DNA of 5,361 bases from Pseudomonadota bacterium (lineage in GTDB: Bacteria > Pseudomonadota > Alphaproteobacteria > Acetobacterales > Acetobacteraceae). Of this stretch, positions 1-5,361 are shown one piece after another (position 1 is the first letter of the stretch; every line of letters starts with the position of its first letter). The notes below the pieces were generated by a model that worked only from the letters and a program-made list of their open reading frames with translations, made no database searches and was not told where the DNA came from. Location of the stretch: assembly GCA_021785335.1 (NCBI GenBank), contig JAJYFW010000162.1:1-5361 (forward strand), written 5' to 3'. Both the position numbers and the translations under genes were made by a program.

Positions 1-1
1 C

Positions 2-943
2 TCCGAGACCGGATTCGACCGCGCGACGTGGCGGGAGATCTGCGCCATGGGTTGGCCCGGCCTGCGCGTGCCGGAGGCGGCGGGCGGCGTCGGGCTCTCG
101 ATGCGCGAATACGCGGCACTCGCGGAGATGCTGGGCGAGGGCCTGGTGCCGGAGCCGGTGATCCCGGTGGCAATGGCCGCGCGCGTCCTGCGCGGCCCGG
201 CGCTGGCGGCGCTGCTTGCCGGCGATCGCATCGTCATCCCCGCCTGGCAGGAGGCGGCGAACACGCTCGGCGTCGGCACCGCCACCACCGTCGGCGCGCG
301 CGTCGCCGGGCAGAAACGCTTCGTGCCGCTCGCTGGCGGGGCCGATGCCTTTCTCGTCGCCGGCAGCGGCGGGCTTGCGCTGGTGGACGCGGCGGCGCCG
401 GGCGTGCGCATCGAGCGCCAACCGACGCAGGATGGTGGTCATGTCGCAACCGTGACGTTCGATGCCGCGCCCGCCGAGGCTGTGGCCGGCTCACTCGACG
501 ACGCCATCGAGGAAGCGACCCTCGCCACCGCCGCGACGCTGCTCGGTGTGATGGAGCGTGCCTTCGCGCTCACGCTCGACTATCTGCGCACCCGCGAGCA
601 ATTCGGCCGCAGGATCGGCAACTTCCAGGCCCTGCAACACCGCGCCGCCGACCTCGCGATGCAGATCGCGTTGACCCGCGCGAGCGTGGAGGCCGCCGCC
701 GCGACGCTCGACGCCGGCTCGCCGCAGGCACGCGCTGCAATCTCGCGCGCCAAGGCCCGCGCGTCGGAGGCTGGGATGCTCGTCACGCGACAGGCGATCC
801 AGTTGCATGGCGGCATCGGCTACACCGACGAGTACGACGTGGGGCTTTATCTGCGCCGCGCCATGGTGCTGGCGAACAGCTTCGGTGGCGCCGCCGTGCA
901 CCGCGCGCGCTTCGCCGCCATCGCCCCGGAGGATGACGCATGA
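2..943 (+). CDS. Acyl-CoA dehydrogenase-like subunit, partial at 5' end (ACAD-1)
   Basis: The frame is open from the window edge (first whole codon at 2) to TGA 941-943, giving 313 visible residues. Family members run to about 360-390, so the start and roughly the first 40-60 residues lie outside the window. Visible residues 16-50 (MGWPGLRVPEAAGGVGLS onward) belong to the N-terminal helical domain. The middle domain is degenerate: AWQEAAN (nt 242-262) stands where a T/S-E-x-x-x-G-S-D FAD signature is expected. The C-terminal domain is well preserved, with TREQFGRRIG (nt 590-619) and QLHGGIGYT (nt 800-826), motifs that in this family contact the FAD of the neighbouring subunit. No glutamate occupies the MCAD catalytic position; NSFGG replaces IYEGT near the end. 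Established knowledge: proteins of this kind pair with a second dehydrogenase in heteromeric enzymes, as in the FadE26-FadE27 type. I infer that it is the non-catalytic partner of the dehydrogenase at 1727-2887. A stand-alone dehydrogenase is less likely. Confidence 0.9.
   Translation, partial: SETGFDRATWREICAMGWPGLRVPEAAGGVGLSMREYAALAEMLGEGLVPEPVIPVAMAARVLRGPALAALLAGDRIVIPAWQEAANTLGVGTATTVGARVAGQKRFVPLAGGADAFLVAGSGGLALVDAAAPGVRIERQPTQDGGHVATVTFDAAPAEAVAGSLDDAIEEATLATAATLLGVMERAFALTLDYLRTREQFGRRIGNFQALQHRAADLAMQIALTRASVEAAAATLDAGSPQARAAISRAKARASEAGMLVTRQAIQLHGGIGYTDEYDVGLYLRRAMVLANSFGGAAVHRARFAAIAPEDDA
928..933 (+). promoter_or_regulatory. Shine-Dalgarno of the crotonase gene
   Basis: GGAGGA lies 6 nt before ATG 940-942, inside the last codons of the upstream dehydrogenase. 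It supports ATG 940 over the in-frame ATG at 958. With the ATGA stop/start overlap it implies translational coupling of the two genes. Confidence 0.8.
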
Positions 944-1713
944 CCGACAACCCGAGCATGCTGCGCGAGGCGCGCGAAGGCGCGGTCGCCGTCCTCACGC
1001 TCGACCTGCCGGCGCGGCGCAACGCCCTCGCGGTCACCATGCGCGAATCGCTGGTCGCGGCGATGGAGCGCATCGAGACCGACGAGACGATCCGCGCCAT
1101 CGTGCTCACCGGCGCGGAGGGCAATTTCTCCGCGGGCGGCGACATCTCGGGCATGCACGCGACGGATCTGGCGGCCGGGCGGCTGCGCTTTCGCGTGACG
1201 CAACGCGTGGTGCGCGGTTTCATCGGGAGTTCGAAGCCGATCGTCGCCGCGGTCGAGGGCTGGTGCGTCGGCGCCGGGCTCGGCATGGCGCTGTGCTGCG
1301 ACACCATCGTCGCCGCGCACGGCGCGCGCTTCATGGCCGGCTTCGGCAAGATCGGGCTGGTCCCGGATTTCGGCCTGCTCCACACGCTGCCGCGGCGCGT
1401 GGGCGAAGGCCGCGCGAAGCAGCTGTTTCTCCATGCCGAGCCGATGGATGCCGCGACGGCGCACGGCATCGGGCTCATCGACCGCGTCGTCGCCGACGGC
1501 ACGGTGCTCGAAACCGCGAAAACCCTTGCCGCATCCCTTGCGCAGTCCGCCCCGTTGCCGATCGCCCTGACAAAATCCTGGTTCGGGCAGGGGCTCGACG
1601 ACGCTTTGGAATGGGAGCGCAACATCCAGTCCGCGCTGTTCGCCACCGCCGATCACGCCGAGGGCAAGGCGGCCTTCCTTGCCAAGCGCGGACCAAGGTT
1701 TTCGGGCCGATGA
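940..1713 (+). CDS. Enoyl-CoA hydratase/isomerase (crotonase) family protein, PaaG/isomerase-like
   Basis: A 257-aa protein, the normal length for a single-domain crotonase. The start ATG overlaps the upstream stop (ATGA) and has a good ribosome site. The CoA thioester oxyanion hole is visible as FSAGGD (residues 63-68) and VGAGLGMALCCD (110-121). The two glutamates of true enoyl-CoA hydratases (rat E144 and E164) align with G115 and F135, so ordinary hydratase chemistry is doubtful. The stretch FMAGFGKIGLVPDFG (131-145) matches the F-x-K-I-G-L-V-P-D-x-G pattern of PaaG and related double-bond isomerases, where the aspartate (here D143) is the likely catalytic acid/base. The likely role is a cytosolic double-bond shift on an acyl-CoA, next to the dehydrogenase pair encoded on both sides. 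The family assignment is very secure; isomerase rather than hydratase is an inference from residues. Other crotonase reactions, such as ring opening or hydrolysis, are not excluded. Confidence 0.93.
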   Translation: MTDNPSMLREAREGAVAVLTLDLPARRNALAVTMRESLVAAMERIETDETIRAIVLTGAEGNFSAGGDISGMHATDLAAGRLRFRVTQRVVRGFIGSSKPIVAAVEGWCVGAGLGMALCCDTIVAAHGARFMAGFGKIGLVPDFGLLHTLPRRVGEGRAKQLFLHAEPMDAATAHGIGLIDRVVADGTVLETAKTLAASLAQSAPLPIALTKSWFGQGLDDALEWERNIQSALFATADHAEGKAAFLAKRGPRFSGR

Positions 1714-1717
1714 AGGA
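1712..1717 (+). promoter_or_regulatory. Shine-Dalgarno of the second dehydrogenase, overlapping the crotonase stop
   Basis: GAAGGA overlaps the crotonase TGA (1711-1713) and sits 9 nt before ATG 1727. It fixes the start at ATG 1727 rather than an in-frame TTG at 1679, which lies within the crotonase gene. A ribosome terminating on the crotonase would sit on this site, so coupling is likely. Confidence 0.75.
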
Positions 1718-1726
1718 TTGGGGGCG

Positions 1727-2887
1727 ATGAGCACCGAACCCGATCTCGACCAGCTGGAGGCGATGGACGACGAGGCATTCCGCCTCGTGCTTCGCCGCTG
1801 GATCGAGGCCAACTATCCGCCGGACCTGCGCAACCCGCCAAAGCGGCTGCACTGGCGCGAGAACCGCCTCTGGTACCTCAGGCTGGCCGCGCGTGGCTGG
1901 CTCGCGCCCGGCTGGCCGCGCGAGCATGGCGGCATGGGGCTCTCCGCCGCCCGCCAGCTCATCATGATCGAGGAGCTGGAGCGGCACGGCTGCGCGCGCA
2001 CCAACGACCACGGCATCATCCTGGTCGGACCGTTGCTGATCCGTTACGGAACCCCGGAGCAGAAGGCCTTCTTCCTGCCGCGCATCCTCTCCGGCGAGCA
2101 CATCTGGTGCCAGGGCTACAGCGAACCGAACGCCGGCTCTGACCTCGCCGCGCTGCGCACGGAGGCGGTAGCCGACGGCGAGGACTGGGTCGTCAACGGC
2201 CAGAAGACCTGGACCACGCTCGCCAATGACGCCAACTGGATCTTCCTCCTCGTGCGCACCGACAAGGCGGCGAAGAAGCAGGAGGGCATCTCCTTCCTCC
2301 TGGTGCCGATGGCGAGCCCCGGCATCACCGTGCGCCCGATCACGAACCTCGACCTGCACGACGAGTTCTGCGAGGTCTTCTTCGACAACGTCCGCGTGCC
2401 GCGCGCCAACACCGTGGGCGAGGTCAACAGGGGCTGGACCATGGCGAAGGCGCTGCTCGGCTTCGAGCGCATCTTCCTGGGCTCGCCCAAGCAATCCGCC
2501 TATGCGCTGGGCCGGCTGAAGCTGCTCGCCGAGCGCATGGGTGTGTGGGACGACAGGCTGTTCCGCGACCGCTATACCGCGCTGCGCCTCGACCTTGAGG
2601 ACCTGAAATGCCTGCACGCGCGCTACGTGGAGGTCGTGCGCCGCGGCGGAACATTGGGCCCCGACGTCTCGATGCTGAAAGTGATCCAGACCGAATTGTT
2701 CCAGAAGATCACCGACACGATGCTGGAAATCGCCGGCGAGAACGCGGGCCTGCTGGAGCCGATGGAAGGCAACCGGGAACTCGCGCCCGGCGCCTTGTTC
2801 ATCCAGGCGCGGCCCTCGACGATCTATGGCGGCTCCAACGAGATCCAGCGCAACATTCTCGCCAAGGCCGTCCTGGACCTCCCGTAA
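1727..2887 (+). CDS. Acyl-CoA dehydrogenase, FAD-binding catalytic subunit (ACAD-2)
   Basis: A 386-aa full-length acyl-CoA dehydrogenase that oxidises an acyl-CoA to the 2,3-enoyl-CoA and passes electrons to ETF. The N-terminal domain spans roughly residues 10-125 (RGWLAPGWPREHGGMGLS, 56-73). The middle beta domain carries the family FAD signature CQGYSEPNAGSDLAAL (128-143) and VNGQKTWTT (156-164). The C-terminal helical domain ends with STIYGGSNEIQRNIL (364-378). In MCAD the catalytic glutamate precedes the Gly of that motif (IYEGT); here it is G368. E247 in LLGFERIFLG lines up with the alternative base used by isovaleryl- and long-chain acyl-CoA dehydrogenases, so it is the likely catalytic residue. 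The usual C-terminal FAD-contact motifs (RxxFG and QxxGGxG) are not recognisable: ERMGVWDD and EIAGENAGLL stand in their places. That complements the upstream dehydrogenase, which keeps them, and suggests a heteromeric enzyme. The gene starts 13 nt after the crotonase stop. The substrate is unknown. Confidence 0.95.
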   Translation: MSTEPDLDQLEAMDDEAFRLVLRRWIEANYPPDLRNPPKRLHWRENRLWYLRLAARGWLAPGWPREHGGMGLSAARQLIMIEELERHGCARTNDHGIILVGPLLIRYGTPEQKAFFLPRILSGEHIWCQGYSEPNAGSDLAALRTEAVADGEDWVVNGQKTWTTLANDANWIFLLVRTDKAAKKQEGISFLLVPMASPGITVRPITNLDLHDEFCEVFFDNVRVPRANTVGEVNRGWTMAKALLGFERIFLGSPKQSAYALGRLKLLAERMGVWDDRLFRDRYTALRLDLEDLKCLHARYVEVVRRGGTLGPDVSMLKVIQTELFQKITDTMLEIAGENAGLLEPMEGNRELAPGALFIQARPSTIYGGSNEIQRNILAKAVLDLP

Positions 2888-2891
2888 TTCC

Positions 2892-3818
2892 GTGCAGAAA
2901 CCCATCGATCCCCTGGCTGTCGCCATCATCGTCCTGTGCTGCGCGCTGTGGGGCATCCAGCAGGTGGCGGTGAAGGTCGCGGTGGTTCAGGGCCTGCCGC
3001 CGCTGTTCCAGGCGGCCGCCCGTTCGCTCGTCGCCGCCGCGCTGCTCGCCGTCTGGACCGGGCTGCGCAGCGGCCGCCGCGGCCTTGCCGCGATGCTCAC
3101 GGTCGACCGCGCGACGCCCACCTGCCTCCTGATCGGCGCGATGTTCGCCGGCGAGTTCCTCACCCTGTTCCCGGGGCTGCAGCTCACCACCGCCTCGCGC
3201 GGCGTGATCTTCCTCTACACCGCGCCGTTCTTCACCGCGCTCGGCGCGCATCTGCTGCTGCCGGCGGAGCGGCTGCGCTGGCGCCAGGCGCTCGGCCTGC
3301 TGATCGCCTTCGCGGGCGTCGCCGCGGCCTTCGCGGAGGGGCTCGGCGCGCCGGGCGGCAGCATCGCGGGCGACGCGCTGTGCCTTGCCGCGGGCGCGCT
3401 GTGGGGGGCCACGACGGTCGCGATCAAGGCCGCGCCCTCGCTCGCGCGCCTCACCGCCTCGCGCGTGCTGTTCGTGCAGCTCGCCTATTCCGCGCCGATC
3501 CTGATCGCGGTCGCCGTGCTGTCCGGGCAATGGCACACCGGCCACGCCACGCCGCTCGCCTGGGCCTCCTGGTTCTACCAGACGGTCGTCGTCGCCTTCG
3601 CGAGCTACCTCGCCTGGGTCTGGCTGATCCAGCGCCACGCCGCGAGCCGGGTGGCGGGCTTCACCTTCCTCACCCCGCTGTTCGGCATCCTGGCCGGCGT
3701 GCTGCTGCTCGGCGAGCGCTTCTCACCCTGGGTCCTGGTCGGGCTCGCGGCGATCGCCGTCGGGCTGCGCCTGCTCACCGCGCCCGCCGCTTCCCCCCGC
3801 GCGGCACCCGCCGCCTGA
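2892..3818 (+). CDS. EamA/DMT-superfamily permease (RhaT/YdcZ-like fold)
   Basis: A 308-aa hydrophobic protein of the drug/metabolite transporter superfamily with about 10 predicted membrane helices in two EamA repeats. Repeat one covers roughly residues 9-147 and repeat two roughly 160-295. The internal duplication is visible: ALWGIQQVAVKVA (18-30) mirrors ALWGATTVAIKAA (169-181), and LYTAPFFTALGAHLLLPAERL (108-128, cited by key residues P112 and E126) mirrors LTPLFGILAGVLLLGER (260-276). I chose GTG 2892, 4 nt after the dehydrogenase stop, because the next residues (QKPIDPLAVAII) lead directly into the first helix and no suitable ATG is nearby. There is no obvious Shine-Dalgarno, so translation probably depends on coupling. 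The tail after residue 297 is Ala/Pro-rich. EamA proteins export or import small metabolites across the inner membrane; the solute here cannot be told. Its position suggests co-transcription with the dehydrogenase module but does not prove a shared pathway. Confidence 0.92.
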   Translation: MQKPIDPLAVAIIVLCCALWGIQQVAVKVAVVQGLPPLFQAAARSLVAAALLAVWTGLRSGRRGLAAMLTVDRATPTCLLIGAMFAGEFLTLFPGLQLTTASRGVIFLYTAPFFTALGAHLLLPAERLRWRQALGLLIAFAGVAAAFAEGLGAPGGSIAGDALCLAAGALWGATTVAIKAAPSLARLTASRVLFVQLAYSAPILIAVAVLSGQWHTGHATPLAWASWFYQTVVVAFASYLAWVWLIQRHAASRVAGFTFLTPLFGILAGVLLLGERFSPWVLVGLAAIAVGLRLLTAPAASPRAAPAA

Positions 3819-3838
3819 TCCCCCGCCGCCTGATCCCC
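3807..3838 (+). repeat. 15-bp tandem duplication carrying the permease stop codon
   Basis: CCCGCCGCCTGATCCCC occurs at 3807-3823 and again at 3822-3838, a period of 15 bp and about 2.1 copies with no mismatch. The first copy holds the permease TGA (3816-3818). Because 15 is a multiple of three, the second copy places another TGA in the same frame at 3831-3833. The tract fills most of the gap between the two convergent genes. It looks like a small slippage or duplication event. Confidence 0.85.
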
Positions 3839-3840
3839 GC

Positions 3841-4509
3841 TCAGTCCTTCGCCAGCACGGCGATGCCGGACACGCTCTGGGTCACGCTCTGCTCCTCGCT
3901 CGCGGCGACGGGCGGCGGCGCGCCTGGCGCTCGGGCGGCCATCGACATCGTCACCCGCGGCACCGGCACCGCGGGCGGCGGACCGAGCCTCACTTCCTGG
4001 AAATGCGTGAAATGCAGGCCGAGCACGGTTGCCGCCTGCCGCGCCCGAGCCTTCAGCGCCGCGAGTGCCTCCATCTGCGCCTTCTGCTCGGCCGCCTGCA
4101 TCGCCGCCGGCGACAGGCGCCAGCCAAGCTGCTGCACCGTCACCCCCTGGGCCTGCGCCGTACCCGCGAGCTTGAGCAGGGCGGCCGCATCCGGCCCGTG
4201 CACGGCGATGGTCTGGTTGGCGTGCCACACCTCGGGCTTGCCCTGCTGCCACACGCCATAGGCGCCGGTGTCGACCTTGGCGCCCTTTACCTTCGCGGCC
4301 TCCTCGAGCACCGCGGCCGCGAGCCTGTTCACCCGCGCCTGCGCCGTCGCTGGCCCCACCGCGTCGGCCTGCACCGCGAAGCCGACCACGAAATCATCGG
4401 GCTTCACCAGCACCGTGGCGCTCTGCGTGAGGTGCAGCATGGTCGTCTGGTCGGCCCACGCCACGGTGGGCACGAGCGTGATCAGCAGGGCGAGGACGTA
4501 ACGGCGCAT
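3841..4509 (-). CDS. SIMPL-domain (DUF541, YggE-like) exported protein
   Basis: A 222-aa protein with a clear signal peptide: MRR, then a hydrophobic stretch (YVLALLITLVPTV), then AWA before D20, giving a likely signal peptidase I cut at 19/20 and a periplasmic mature protein. The rest fits one SIMPL/DUF541 domain. ATVLVKPDDF (31-40) is the opening strand with the characteristic V-x-P-D, N61 sits in the following helix, WHANQTIAV (95-103) matches the usual 'x-A-x-N-x-V-x-V' strand, and ALKARARQAATVLGL (151-165) matches the 'A-x-x-K-A-x-x-L-A-x-x-L-G' helix before a closing TQSVSGIAVLA (210-220). Length is slightly below E. coli YggE. Family function is poorly defined: YggE is linked to oxidative stress tolerance, while others form oligomeric envelope assemblies. 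ATG 4509 has a strong GGAGG. The gene lies 86 nt downstream of the methyltransferase and may share its transcript. Its stop is 22 bp from the opposing permease stop. Confidence 0.88.
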   Translation of the reverse strand: MRRYVLALLITLVPTVAWADQTTMLHLTQSATVLVKPDDFVVGFAVQADAVGPATAQARVNRLAAAVLEEAAKVKGAKVDTGAYGVWQQGKPEVWHANQTIAVHGPDAAALLKLAGTAQAQGVTVQQLGWRLSPAAMQAAEQKAQMEALAALKARARQAATVLGLHFTHFQEVRLGPPPAVPVPRVTMSMAARAPGAPPPVAASEEQSVTQSVSGIAVLAKD

Positions 4510-4516
4510 GGTGGAT

Positions 4517-4521
4517 CCTCC
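4517..4521 (-). promoter_or_regulatory. Shine-Dalgarno of the SIMPL-domain gene
   Basis: On the minus strand GGAGG stands 7 nt before ATG 4509-4507. It selects this start over a stop-free in-frame extension that continues up to position 5127 through the methyltransferase gene. Confidence 0.8.
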
Positions 4522-4523
4522 GG

Positions 4524-4554
4524 CGGCCCGCGAGCCGGGCCGGGAGGTCCGGCC
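4524..4554 (-). other. Two overlapping GC-rich hairpins in the leader of the SIMPL gene
   Basis: Two inverted repeats share bases. One pairs 4524-4530 with 4536-4542 (CGGCCCG/CGGGCCG, 5-nt loop). The other pairs 4538-4543 with 4549-4554 (GGCCGG/CCGGCC, 5-nt loop). They cannot form together because 4538-4542 belongs to both. They lie 2-33 nt upstream of the SIMPL Shine-Dalgarno. No T-run follows either on the minus strand, so neither is a standard intrinsic terminator. In DNA this GC-rich such pairings can arise by chance. Confidence 0.35.
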
Positions 4555-4595
4555 GAGGACGGGGGCCAGGATTGCGGCCAGAAAGGCGGACGGCG

Positions 4596-5252
4596 TCAGT
4601 TGCGCAGCACCGCCAGCGAAAACAGGCCGAACGGCGGCACGTCGCGCCAGCGCGCGGCCGCGCGCTCGTCGGCGTCGAACAGCGCCGTGGGCGAGAAATC
4701 CGGGTGCCAGCCCAGCGCGCGGGAGGCCGGGGCCAACGCCCGCTCCACCCACCAGCGCGGCCCGCGCTCGGCCGCGAAATGGTTGACGAAGAGGATGTAC
4801 CCGCCCGGCCGCACGATGCGCCGCAGCTCGCCCAGCAGCCGGCGCGGATGCGGCACCACGGAGGCGACGAACATGCCCACCGCGATGTCGAACGTGCCGG
4901 CGGCGAAGGTCGTCGCCTCCGCGTCCATCTCCAGCAGCGCCTCGACATTCGCGAGCTTCGCCGCCCGCACCCGGGCATGCTCGAGCATGTCGGCGGACAG
5001 ATCGATGCCGGTGATGCGCTTTTCCGGCCGGTAGAGCGGCAGCGCGAGCCCGGTGCCGACGCCGATCTCGAGCACGTTCGTGCCGGGAAGCTGGTTCGCC
5101 TCCCGCACGGCCGCCTTGCGGCCCCACATGGAGACGCCGCCGAACGTCACGTCATAGACGCCAGCCCAGCGGCGATACGCGGCGCGCACATCATCCGCGT
5201 CGAGCGCCGTATGCGGCACACCCGGCGTGCGGGCACGGGAAAACTCGCTCAT
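4596..5252 (-). CDS. Class I SAM-dependent methyltransferase, PmtA-like (phosphatidylethanolamine N-methyltransferase)
   Basis: A 218-aa Rossmann-fold methyltransferase from ATG 5252. An in-frame TTG at 5267 would add five residues; neither start has a strong Shine-Dalgarno, and ATG is preferred by codon. Motif I is VLEIGVGTGLALPLY (60-74) with the SAM-binding G-x-G-x-G, the acidic residue after strand 2 is D84 in GIDLSADML (82-90), motif II is EMDAEATTF (108-116), and the post-motif block is LGELRRIVRPGG (140-151). The stretch YRRWAGVYDVTFGGVSMWGR (26-45) and the later VNHFAAERGPRWWVERALAP (156-175) with LGWHPDF (180-186) strongly recall Rhodobacter-type PmtA, which methylates phosphatidylethanolamine stepwise towards phosphatidylcholine at the inner membrane. 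The methyltransferase fold is certain. The lipid substrate is a family-resemblance inference; ubiquinone/menaquinone methyltransferases share the same fold and are the main alternative. It is probably the first gene of a two-gene minus-strand unit with the SIMPL gene. Confidence 0.9.
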   Translation of the reverse strand: MSEFSRARTPGVPHTALDADDVRAAYRRWAGVYDVTFGGVSMWGRKAAVREANQLPGTNVLEIGVGTGLALPLYRPEKRITGIDLSADMLEHARVRAAKLANVEALLEMDAEATTFAAGTFDIAVGMFVASVVPHPRRLLGELRRIVRPGGYILFVNHFAAERGPRWWVERALAPASRALGWHPDFSPTALFDADERAAARWRDVPPFGLFSLAVLRN

Positions 5253-5361
5253 CTCACATCCGTCCAAGCTCTCGGAGGGCGCACCAGCCGCGACGGACGA
5301 ACCGCGACCGCACCGACTCCATCCCGGAACAGACTAGCACGCCCCCCGCGCGCACGCGAGG
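5253..5361 (-). promoter_or_regulatory. Leader and probable promoter region of the methyltransferase gene
   Basis: No open frame with coding character is visible here on either strand. It is the only upstream space in the window for the minus-strand genes, so the promoter should lie here or just beyond the right edge. The least GC-rich stretch is around 5325-5338 (GGAACAGACTAGCA on the + strand). I found no convincing -35/-10 pair, operator or riboswitch. Confidence 0.3.

Noticed and set aside
783..1812. Minus-strand frames of about 290-320 codons opposite ACAD-1 and the crotonase
   Set aside because: They are antisense shadows in GC-rich coding DNA, with no motif and no ribosome site tied to a plausible start.
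1475..2956. 493-codon open frame on the minus strand opposite the crotonase and ACAD-2 genes
   Set aside because: It runs antisense to two confidently assigned enzymes. Its composition is the Arg/Ala/Gly/His-rich pattern produced by high GC3 coding on the other strand, and it has no recognisable domain.
3819..3840. Possible bidirectional terminator between the convergent genes
   Set aside because: The 22-bp gap has no stable stem followed by a T-run on either strand; the repeat there is direct, not inverted.
2936..4261. 441-codon + strand frame overlapping the permease and running into the SIMPL gene
   Set aside because: It is an Arg/Ala/Pro-rich off-frame shadow of the permease with no family motif, and it crosses the stop codons of both real genes.
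4394..4978. 194-codon minus-strand frame, and + strand frames such as 4003-5034, across the methyltransferase/SIMPL region
   Set aside because: They are low-complexity Arg/Ala/Pro-rich translations overlapping genes with clear SAM-binding or SIMPL motifs in the correct frames.
3841..5127. In-frame upstream extension of the SIMPL gene giving a 428-residue protein
   Set aside because: The added part overlaps the methyltransferase in another frame and has no domain character. The start at 4509 is followed by a proper signal peptide and preceded by GGAGG.
5320..5345. Possible -10-like TAGTCT on the minus strand in the right-hand leader
   Set aside because: No matching -35 element lies at proper spacing upstream, so it cannot be told from chance.

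Overview
The window is very GC-rich, with G or C at nearly every third codon position. It carries compact bacterial genes with good Shine-Dalgarno sites. The protein set suggests an alphaproteobacterium, plausibly in the Rhodospirillales/Acetobacteraceae or Rhodobacterales range: paired CaiA-type acyl-CoA dehydrogenases, a PmtA-like phospholipid methyltransferase and a SIMPL-domain periplasmic protein. This placement is inferred from protein character and base composition only; no rRNA or other marker gene is present.

Left part, + strand (1 to 3818): four genes run head to tail and look like one operon. They are a 5'-truncated acyl-CoA dehydrogenase-like subunit (ACAD-1), a crotonase-fold enoyl-CoA hydratase/isomerase that overlaps it by ATGA, a second full-length acyl-CoA dehydrogenase (ACAD-2, 13 nt downstream with its Shine-Dalgarno over the preceding stop), and an EamA/DMT-family permease that starts with GTG 4 nt after ACAD-2. 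The two dehydrogenases divide the usual active-site features between them. ACAD-2 keeps the middle-domain FAD signature and a candidate catalytic glutamate. ACAD-1 has lost these but keeps the C-terminal motifs that normally reach into the neighbouring subunit's FAD. This is the pattern expected of an obligate heteromeric (alpha2beta2-type) acyl-CoA dehydrogenase. The crotonase lacks both catalytic glutamates of true enoyl-CoA hydratases and resembles PaaG-type isomerases. Together they look like a small beta-oxidation-type module for an unusual CoA thioester, with a permease attached. The substrate cannot be read from the sequence.

Right part, - strand (3841 to about 5252): two genes converge on the operon, with only 22 bp between the opposing stop codons and no clear terminator. 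Read from the right, the first is a class I SAM-dependent methyltransferase very like Rhodobacter-type phosphatidylethanolamine N-methyltransferase (PmtA). After an 86-nt gap with two overlapping GC-rich hairpins comes an exported SIMPL/DUF541-domain protein. Both fit membrane or cell-envelope roles.

The last ~109 nt (5253 to 5361) hold no gene I can support and are the likely leader/promoter region of the methyltransferase. I saw no mobile element, CRISPR array, tRNA or rRNA. Nothing here amounts to a clearly new system. The most interesting feature is the complementary dehydrogenase pair around a glutamate-less crotonase.
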